Positions 57,101-64,000 of a stretch of 64,000 nt of DNA are shown in pieces; position 1 is the stretch's first letter, and each line of letters opens with the position of its first letter. The stretch comes from Oscheius dolichura. Its lineage: Eukaryota; Nematoda; Chromadorea; Rhabditida; Rhabditidae. Under the pieces are notes generated by a model, which saw nothing but the letters and a program-made list of their open reading frames with translations, was not told the origin of the DNA and did no database searches. Location of the stretch: assembly GCA_932521035.1 (NCBI GenBank), contig OW051497.1, forward strand, positions 11,718,001 through 11,782,000, read 5' to 3'. Both the position numbers and the translations under genes were made by a program.

Positions 57101-59429
57101 CTCCACAGAAGGTGGCAAAGAGATTCGCATTGTCGCTATCACCATCGAAGAGGGAGACATTTCCAGCAGTCGTTGTGCAGTTCGATGGTATAGACAAAGT
57201 GGCTTCCATTCCAGAAAAGAAAGTAAACCATACTCGGAGCGCCTAAATTCGAATAAACAGAATGTAAACGAAGCTGTTTGCCTCATTATCCGCTCTCGGT
57301 GAGATTACAAAGTCACAGGTCCTTGAGCCTTCCGTAGTGTCATATGAATAGGAGAAGTTGCCTTCTTTGTCTGTGAAATGTTCTCCACAAGCTATAAACA
57401 AGGAGTTATTATACTGATCAAGCTTACTATCTTCCTCGGATTGGCATTCGTCCCCATAGAATCCTGGAGGGCAAAGGCAGTCGTATCCACGAACCGAATT
57501 GAACTGACAGGTGCCGCCGTTCTTGCAAGGAGATGAAAGACATTCTGATGCCTTTTCACAGCGCGATCCAAGATAGCCTTCAGGGCACATGCAAAGGTAT
57601 GAATCCTCAGCGATGGCCTGAAAATTGTTTATTTTTAGAGTTGGGAGCTGCTTACTTTGCAAGTTCCGCCATTGTAGCATTTTCCATGTACTCTACAAAC
57701 CGACGAATTCCCTTTCTTGCAACCGTTCAGACCGATTCCATCTCCCAAGTATCCTTCAGGGCAATGGCACAGAAATCCTCCAGCATTAAGATTATCAACC
57801 GCATCAGTACAATTCGCTCCAGGGAAGCAGGGCTTGCTGGCACATTTGCTGTATTTTATACAGGACTTTCCATCTCCGCGATAGCCAGGAGGGCATGATC
57901 CGCAGACATAGGAACCATAGGTGTTGATGCACGAAGCCCTGGGATTTGTTGAACAGGGGTAGTTCTCTTCGGAGCATTCGTCGATATCAGCACATTGCAC
58001 GCCATTTCCTATGACATTTCTACAAAACAAATGAAGTATAAAATACCGTATAAGCCTTTCGGACAGCCGCTACACATGAATGAGCCAGGAAGGTTGATAC
58101 AGTCGACACCAGGGTGACACGGGTGTTGTTCACATTCGTTGAGGTCAATACATGTTGGATTCTCTTTATCAGATGAGAGTTTGTAACCATTTTCGCAAAT
58201 GCAGCGATAATCGGCCTTTAAATTAAAACAGTAAGAGATAAACAATAAACCTACGGTGTCTTCTTCCATGGCATCAACACAATGGCCGCGCCCACAAATT
58301 CCTGGATGTTTCCGACAACTACCGTGCTCATATTGGCAAAGCGGTCCTTGGTAACCTTTGGGACAGTGACATCTAAAAGGGTAATGGTATTTTAATGTAG
58401 GAAACTCACATGAAACCGTTGTCAACATTCTCACAAGTAGCGTTGTTCTGGCATCCCATGGGTCCGTCACTGTAGACGTCACACTCATCAACATCATTTT
58501 CACATTTGCTCCCCTGTGAATTCGAAATTGTGGAATGGAAGGAAAGGAGACGTACTGTTCTGTGAGGAGGGCAGAGACAGAAGAACCTGGTTCCAAAGCG
58601 GGGAATACAGGTAGCGCCTCCTTCGCAAGGTTTTGCCTCGCATGGATCAGCCTTGAAGGAATCGAGTAGAAGTCTGTAAAACATTGAATAATTAACCGTT
58701 TGTAAATTGGAGAAACTTGATTCCTTTGGAAATTCTGTTGAGATACTTTCGCAATTTAGCGTCTTTCGAAATTCTGTCCTTTCTCCATTCTCTCAACATT
58801 TTAACATCGGTTGAAATATTTCTAGTCTAAACAGATTGATCGTCATTACGAGACACTATAGGTCCTACCACGACGATGATATTCTTTGTGATGTTAGCCA
58901 TCGCCACCATGGTCCTGCTCACAGCTTCCAAGCGAGGTTTCATAGACATAATTGAGTCACCAACACTATCCAGACGATCTCCCATCTCCTCGACGTCGGT
59001 CTAAAATTACCCGATTCTATTCATGTTCACAGTGAGAAGGGTTCTACTTTCTGACTAATCCTACAGCTGTTGTACAAAAACTGTGCTCGCAAACAACTGT
59101 CCCAGCTGTTTGAGAACACGCGAACAGCTCTACATGAAACATTCCATTGACAATTATCACTCACAATGGATGGTAGAGTTGAAATGTCTGTGCTGCCAAT
59201 CCAAATAGAACCGGCTCCTTGTGCCACAAAGGTAATGTTTTTACCGTAACCAGAGTGGAAATACATGTGACCGTTAACCATCATCATTCGGGATCTGAAA
59301 TTTCTGAACTTAAAATTGTTTTAAACAATACCTTGGATCTTTTTCATCGAACAGGTCTGCTTCATCGGCACTTAGCCAGGGGATAAGCCAATAGAAAACG
59401 AAGAGCCGCAGCATAATTACCCGATTCAT
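42166..59429 (-). CDS. CUBN: Cubilin (EGF/CUB endocytic receptor)
   Basis: A 17-kb gene with dozens of exons and mostly 36-60-nt introns. N-terminus: signal peptide ([20 protein letters not shown]), the cubilin-specific segment ([17 protein letters not shown]), a heptad coiled coil ([20 protein letters not shown]) for trimerisation, then eight EGF domains including calcium-binding types ([32 protein letters not shown]) between about 58.7 and 57.4 kb. About 27 CUB domains follow from 57.4 kb to the stop at 42168-42166, recognisable by CGG(x)n starts, SPNYP-type turns, and D(Y/W)LEIxDG and (R/K)YCG motifs. Domain number and order match vertebrate and arthropod cubilins. There is no transmembrane helix; like other cubilins it should be a peripheral receptor needing an amnionless-type partner. 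Two introns are exceptional: one holds a MITE, one an opposite-strand gene. Confidence 0.93.
46535..46543 (+). promoter_or_regulatory. TATA box of the nested Tyr-rich peptide gene
   Basis: TATAAAAAG, with an initiator-like TTCAGT 26 nt downstream and the ATG 12 nt after that. This makes a very short leader and shows the nested gene has its own promoter inside the cubilin intron. Confidence 0.65.
46573..46853 (+). CDS. Tyr-rich secreted peptide precursor 1, nested in a cubilin intron
   Basis: Three exons (46573-46589, 46629-46692, 46734-46853) with 39- and 41-nt introns encode 66 residues. A 26-residue signal peptide ([20 protein letters not shown]) is followed by almost pure Tyr with Pro/Gly/Ala ([16 protein letters not shown]) ending [15 protein letters not shown]. 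The GKR is a textbook amidation plus dibasic cleavage signal, so an amidated Tyr-rich peptide is plausible; a cuticle/silk-like structural role is the alternative. The stop codon overlaps an AATAAA (CAACAATAAAG); a second AATAAA is at about 46910. The whole gene lies on the opposite strand inside the roughly 1.09-kb cubilin intron (about 47080-45993). Its tiny first exon and phase match the paralogue at 60.3 kb. Confidence 0.75.
52984..53676. mobile_element. Mariner-like MITE in a cubilin intron
   Basis: About 690 bp bounded by inverted repeats of roughly 85-90 bp: TTAGGTTGAGCAATAAGTGA at the left end and its imperfect reverse complement ending GCTCAACCTTA at the right, with TA at both edges. 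GGTTGAGCAATAAGT resembles mariner-type termini. The interior has no transposase ORF but three diverged tandem copies of about 150-190 bp, each with GAGATCTATCGAT and, in two, AAGCCTAAGCTAAGCCTAAA. The flanking intron pieces sum to about 42 nt, the normal intron size here, so insertion into a typical short intron is clear. Confidence 0.85.
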
Positions 59430-60335
59430 ATGTTAGATAGAGAATGGTACCAAAAATCAGAGACGCCCGGGGGAGTGGGCGAACGACTGTTTTGTTCTAG
59501 TTGATGCCACGTCAGTCCACGGAGACATTTGATACCTAAACAGTTGAAAACGATCCAAGCCCTTACGCACCTGGTCTAGTCGCAACCAACAGTTGCTCAC
59601 TGTCAGATTAATAAACTACCCAATGGGATACCCTCTGGGGCACGTACCATGATCTATGGTGATTCTAAAACTCCTTCTCAAACAAATAGACCACCGTTAC
59701 AGTTTCTATTGTAGTCTGTTAGTCAGGACGGCAGTTACTCTGAGAGTTAAAGTTCGGATAAACAGTAGTTGGCGTGCGTTGTGTTTGAGTAAACGGTGAC
59801 CTGAGCCTTTTGGCTGTCAGAAGAACCGAGAAAAAATGTGAGAGGAATGTCAAACTTGGGGGAAGAAGGGTCTAAAAAAAGAAATTATTGGCAGACTGGT
59901 CTTATTATTGACACCCATTATGCAAATTAATTTATTCTATGCAATTTATCACTAAACTTCAAACATGGTTTTCTTTCTCACATACAGTAATCTTGGGTTT
60001 GTACGTATTTTAATTTTTAACGAAATGAAATACTTCAAGTTGAATGTAAATCGTTTCTATTTAACGGACATAAGACAAAGTTGACCCTTTCTTCAGTTTC
60101 CTCCTTCCTCGTCGTCGTGATCTTTTCTCGAATTTCCTGCAAATAAAAATGATTCGATCAACTGCCAATCTCTTGCAGATCGTTGCTCCGCGCCGGCCAA
60201 CTCGGCAATTTCTTTCAGTGACTTTTCTCCCCTGCATTGTGTCAAGAGGGTGGGGCTAATCGCGCAAACACTGACTGACTGCCAGTATTTAAGGTTCTAC
60301 AGATTGTTGCCCTTCACTGCCCTCTCCAGCTCGCC
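59430..60335. other. Divergent upstream region of cubilin and Tyr-rich peptide 2
   Basis: About 900 bp between divergent start codons. A TATTTAAG at 60286-60293 is the likely promoter element of the plus gene. No other gene is confidently seen. Confidence 0.45.
60061..60237 (-). other. Short antisense ORF(s) at the Tyr-rich peptide 2 promoter
   Basis: ATG 60237 opens a 58-codon very basic frame (ends KKGSTLSYVR); a second frame over the same DNA reads EKSLKEIAELAGAEQRSARD and ends in DHDDEEGGN without an ATG. Only one can be real. A TTGCAG splice site inside could join them, but the intron would be only 26 nt. Confidence 0.22.
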
Positions 60336-60979
60336 ATGAATTCGTGAGTTCCCCAGCAGCCGAACCAGCAGTAAATCTCCCCTTTTTTCAGTTTCACCAT
60401 CCTTTGCCTCCTCTTCTCTTGTCAGATGGCTGCTAGCCAGCTGTATTACTACCCCTACTCCTACTACTATCCCTACTACACTTACTCCACTCCTGCTTTA
60501 TACTATTACCCGGTCGCTACCGCTGCTCAGGATCCTAACGCCGCCGCTGCTGGCCAGAATGGGCAAGCCTATACTCAGGTAAGGAGCATGTTTGCACGTG
60601 CATGATAAGCTTTTCCAGCCACAGCAGTATAACCCCAACGTCCAGCAGCCTGCCTCACAGCAGTATCCCCAGTACCAGAACCAGCAGCAGTATCCCGCCG
60701 GCCAGCAACAAGTCCAGCCAGGAAGTCAACAAATGTACAACCCCAGCGGCAATCAGCAGACCCAGCAGTACAACCAACCCCAACAACAGAATCAGTATCA
60801 GACCCAACCTTACCAGGTGCAACAATAAAGAGTTCTAACGTGCATGAGAAGTATAGGGTCAGTACCTGCAGGACCAGTCCCAGGCTCAGGCAGCTGGCAA
60901 TGGACAGAGTGTTGCTTCCGTTCTTACGACTCCTTATTATTACTATACTTATCCATACTACGTTTATGGAAGAAAGTGA
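60336..60979 (+). CDS. Tyr-rich secreted peptide precursor 2 (paralogue)
   Basis: Four exons (60336-60343, 60392-60578, 60619-60816, 60872-60979), 166 residues. Signal peptide MNSFTILCLLFSCQMAAS, then YYYPYSYYYPYYTYSTPALY, a long Gln/Pro/Tyr/Asn low-complexity middle (QQYNPNVQQPASQQYPQYQ), and a C-terminal exon ending PYYYYTYPYYVYGRK. The terminal GRK matches an amidation/cleavage signal, like GKR in paralogue 1. Without the last splice, the frame ends VQQ at a stop overlapping AATAAA (CAACAATAAAG), identical to the 3' end of paralogue 1; two isoforms are likely. A TATA-like TATTTAAG lies 43-50 nt before the ATG. Confidence 0.75.
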
Positions 60980-61403
60980 AGGTGGAGAGGGTTCGAGAAT
61001 GAAGATTTCGATACTTTGTGTAGATTTGAAGACAGAATCGCAGCTGGGAGGCCTTCTTTTCCGGTCTTCCAATTTGGCGGCATTGGTGCGCTTGATAGGA
61101 GAGGCGCACCGAAGCACAACAGGGCTGTCTGAATTAGAGCTCCGAATTCCTTCCCTGTCTGCCCAGTCAGCTGGTCTTTCGCTTTTCTTATTGAATTAGC
61201 TAAAATAGTGCAAGAAGTCTCGCAAAAGGTCAGCCACATAAGCGCATAAATTGTGGTTATTAATTGTGGGCGAGTCCCTTGCCAGCTGAGAGATGCAGTC
61301 TTCCCCCAAAAGCACTGCATCCCTCGGGAAGTGCTGCAGCACATCGCCAAGAAGGCGGCGCCCCATAATTCATGCGAGTTTCTGGGGGTCAATGAGTGGA
61401 TGG
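60977..61403 (-). other. Coding-like minus-strand segment, possible gene end
   Basis: From ATG at about 61367 a 56-codon minus frame reads GRRLLGDVLQHFPRDAVLLG, then EDCISQLARDSPTINNHNL and CAYVADLLRDFLHYFS before a stop near 61200. It is highly protein-like (amphipathic, balanced). The strand below 61200 looks non-coding. Family unknown. Confidence 0.4.
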
Positions 61404-61608
61404 CCATAGCTACAAAGATGCTGACAAGCGGTTCCTTTCACAAAATTACACTTCTCATTTACGTAAGGCCAATTTTCGCCTCCCATGGGGGCACCTGCGA
61501 ACGCGGATGCGCTTCTCCAGCCGTTTAGGCGGGAAAACAAGCCGCAAGAATCCTTGGCCTCCAGGTTCCAGTGGCATAATGTCTTCTGCAGGGCATTTTC
61601 CATAATCT
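61373..61608 (-). pseudogene. CCCH-zinc-finger-like frame ending in an in-frame TGA
   Basis: A minus frame from ATG at about 61603 (MENALQKTLCHWNLEAKD) contains CNFVKGTACQHLCSYGH, spaced C-x7-C-x3-C-x3-H like CCCH zinc fingers. It ends at a TGA that is followed, one codon later and in the same frame, by the helical ORF described in the neighbouring entry. A competing frame over the same DNA (PLEPGGQGFLRLVFPPKRLE) also looks plausible. It could be one gene with a nonsense change, two cistrons, or a wrong frame choice. Confidence 0.28.
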
Positions 61609-61648
61609 TTATAAATTGTAGCTTTAATTAATTGCGTGTGATCAAGAG

Positions 61649-61804
61649 ATGGATGTGTTGACGCCGAATATCCCAAAAACCGACCATCGAATTGCCGAAG
61701 AACTGTTGCCGGATGTGAAGAGGCGCTCCCAGTGGAGCTCCGGTCATCGCTCTCTGACAGCCGACGGCGGCCGTTTCAATTTGGCTTCCACTTTCCCTAC
61801 CTAA
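61649..61804 (+). CDS. Predicted 51-residue ORF
   Basis: MDVLTPNIPKTDHRIAEELL followed by a Ser/Arg-rich tail ending NLASTFPT. GC content is higher than the surroundings and the composition is protein-like. No signal peptide, no domain, no polyA signal nearby; it may be one exon of a larger gene. Confidence 0.35.
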   Translation: MDVLTPNIPKTDHRIAEELLPDVKRRSQWSSGHRSLTADGGRFNLASTFPT

Positions 61805-64000
61805 GGTCTCTAAGCAATTTTCCTATTATGAGTGTAATCTTCTAAAAACCTCAATAGATTTTTCAGCACTTGAGCTCCTTTCCCATTATTTCCTTACCAA
61901 AACGGGGTCGTTATTCTTTACTACCATCCGGCCCGACTTAATTTTCACATTTATGCCACCAATTTCATAACCACATCTTGACCTCCTCGGGAGTGTAAAT
62001 CAGCTGCCTGGTGAATATGCTAATTGGTGGTGCAATCAAAGACATTCCAAGGCAGTGCCTCTTCCTAATCGGAGCCTTATTATAATAGCTACTCATCAGC
62101 TCAGACTGCCTCCCTTAGCGCCCTACTTACTTTTCCTCTCTTACTATATATTGTATTTGCTCGTATTCCGAGACCAGAGGCGTGGGACTTCTGCATTTTT
62201 AACGTGGCTGCACTTGAATTTCAAAGAAGTTCGTTCCTTGGCTTGTTTTTACAATGGTGCTCTCTCTCAAAAATTCAAATGTTCATTCTGGCCCTGGTGA
62301 TACAGTTATCTCGTTTATTAGAGTGAAATCTCTGGGGTAGACCTATAGCCACGCCTGCTTTCTCCTAAACTGCCGCTAATGTGATTCCCACAAGTTTTGG
62401 ACGTCTTGCCCTTTCACCTGGAACATTTTATTTCCTTCAATTTGGATTTTTCTTTAACATTATCGGTGATGGTTCTTATCGCAACATTTTTTATTTTGAC
62501 AAACCAACGCGGAGAGAGAGAGAGAGAGAGTTCAAAATTTGTTGCATCAGATTAGCAACTTTTCGGCATTCTCAGCTGTCAGTCAAAGAGTCCAAGGATG
62601 TGTCATGGCCGCTTCTGCACTTTCTCATTTTAGCTCAGCTCCTTTTTCGGAAACTATTTACCCCTCTAATAAAGTCCTCTGCTATTTGTCAAGATGTAAA
62701 TTTTAACATTTTCTAAAAATGACGTGAAGTCCAACTTTTGCTCTCACCCACTTGAAAATGGCTTCTCATGTGCCGACTTTTTAACATTCCATGGGAAAGA
62801 GTAGAAGTAGCAGGAGAGCGTAGTAGAGCTAACTTAACAACCTCATTGGCCATTTAAGACACTCATAAACTGACGCATTAGCTCAAGATTTAGCACGCTA
62901 TGTTGCGATAGAAAATCCTCTCTTTTATCCTATTGCTCAGTCTGGTAGTAATTTTAAATGAGCATTCTAAATTCTGACCAGTTTTCTCGGTCTAGAATAA
63001 GGTCGGCGCGCCGGGGCAGACTACCCCGTTCTCTCCCCAAAATGCACTTCTAAAAACAAATCGTCAGCCAAAAAGTATCGCATTTCCTATCTCGGTAATT
63101 ATTTTCATCTAATTGACTATCAATCGTCCTTTGCAAAGTAGATACCACCCCCTCGACGAACGTGTTCTCCAGAGATTCTCGGCACGTCATACCTTGGAAT
63201 AGCTTGCAAATTGTGTCGTCTTCCAATTTATCTCGACCAACTCGAGGAACAAGTTCGTTCCGTGCTCCATTTGTTTAGCCATGATCCTATCTGTGAGCTA
63301 CTCTGTGTTTCTTCCTTGATTCTCTTGTCAAATTAATTGCCCCTTGTGCGTGTTAGCCACTTGTCTTGGAGAACAACAACATTTTTGAATTACGGCCAAT
63401 TTTCGCGCAAAAATTGAGCACGATTTTGAAAAGGTAACGCGTAAAGGGGAGTTATAGTTTGTTTTGCACACGTCAACTAGCATCTCCTCCTCGAGAAACA
63501 CGAATCATTGCCTCGTTTGTCACTGATGCGTCTCTGCGTCTCCCTCTTCTACTTGATGCCTTGGAGTGACCCCCGGGAGCTGAGGGACATCTTTGAATCG
63601 CCTCATATTAGGCAGCATTGCTACTAACTGGATCACATACAGCCATATCGTCATCTGACAAGATTTCAAATTCAATGGTCGTAGAAAAACATACTAAACT
63701 AGTATCAGATATGGGATAAAGAAGGACAAGATTAAGGCTCCCATGAGAGAAATCAGCTGTTCTTTTGACTTCTCGCTGATCTAGTGCGACACACTGGGTT
63801 TATATTTAGCTCTCTCCGGGTTGAAACTTGGCAAAATAAACATTTTGACAGTTTTCTCGGGGCCAGACTGCCCGATGCTCAGAAATCGGTCAGTTCTTAC
63901 TTCCTGTTTCTGATTTTCGCCTATTATTCTTTGCTATTATTGAGAAGTGGCCCGTATCCTGGCGTTTCACAGAAGCCCTCGGGGCGAAAGATGGGAACAC
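61805..64000. other. 2.2-kb AT/T-rich non-coding end of window
   Basis: Only ORFs without coding character (for example 62055-62300 and 62381-62716). No exon, tRNA or repeat family recognised except the GA microsatellite. Confidence 0.5.
62512..62530 (+). repeat. GA dinucleotide microsatellite
   Basis: An uninterrupted (GA)n run of about 19 bp. Confidence 0.9.

Noticed and set aside
42166-59429. Long ORFs on the plus strand over cubilin
   Set aside because: They follow cubilin exons in antisense frames; only 46.57-46.85 kb has its own promoter, introns and signal peptide.
1-64000. CRISPR arrays, bacterial operons, prophage or rRNA genes
   Set aside because: The tandem repeats are coding and in phase, genes are intron-containing, and no rRNA or phage genes are seen.

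Overview
The window is animal (metazoan) DNA from a compact genome. Genes sit on both strands, often less than 500 bp apart, and are split by introns of only about 33-60 nt with GT-AG ends. I found one good GC-AG case. The gene families are animal: cubilin, calpain-15/SOL, adenylyl cyclase, a Ly-6/CD59-like GPI protein, and TIL-domain proteins. A PMP3/UPF0057 proteolipid, CRAL-TRIO+GOLD and TIL proteins, tiny introns, and several start codons lying directly behind a 3' splice-site-like motif would fit a nematode. Another intron-poor, trans-splicing lineage such as an appendicularian is not excluded. The species call is inference.

Layout, left to right. At 0.2-10.8 kb (minus) is a secreted protein of about 3,250 residues: ten TIL-like cysteine modules flanking a 7.2-kb Thr/Pro/Gly mucin-like tandem-repeat exon. 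At 10.9-13.0 kb are several very small genes: a possible frameshifted membrane peptide (+), a PMP3-family proteolipid (-), a 62-residue Arg-rich peptide (+) and a Ly-6-like GPI protein (+). The Ly-6-like gene runs tail to tail with a membrane adenylyl cyclase (-, 13.0-17.6 kb). At 18.5-19.9 kb are an unknown 85-residue protein (+) and a TMBIM/Bax-inhibitor-like protein (-). At 21.8-23.1 kb is an uncharacterised, probably mitochondrial protein (+). At 23.9-28.5 kb are GDP-D-glucose phosphorylase (-), with a small ORF immediately behind it, and protein-L-isoaspartate methyltransferase (+). At 29-34.7 kb (all minus) are tubulin cofactor B, a protein kinase and a Sec14-GOLD protein. At 36.2-39.1 kb (+) is calpain-15/SOL. 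At 39.4-41.9 kb (minus) are a 45-residue peptide and a secreted LRR protein. At 42.2-59.4 kb (minus) is cubilin, with the full 8-EGF/about 27-CUB plan. One cubilin intron holds a mariner-like MITE and another holds an oppositely oriented gene for a Tyr-rich secreted peptide. A paralogue of that peptide gene lies at 60.3-61.0 kb (+). The last 3 kb are mostly non-coding, apart from a doubtful CCCH-like reading frame and a 51-codon ORF.

Two promoter styles are visible. The secreted or extracellular genes (TIL-mucin, LRR protein, both Tyr-rich peptides) have TATA boxes and 5' leaders of only about 10-20 nt. Several housekeeping genes (PMP3, cofactor B, calpain-15, cyclase) have no TATA but a pyrimidine-AG acceptor-like motif 1-10 nt before the ATG. 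The genes are otherwise functionally unrelated. The most unusual content is the TIL-mucin locus, the Tyr-rich peptide pair with amidation/dibasic signals, and the unannotated micro-genes at 10.9-13.0 kb.
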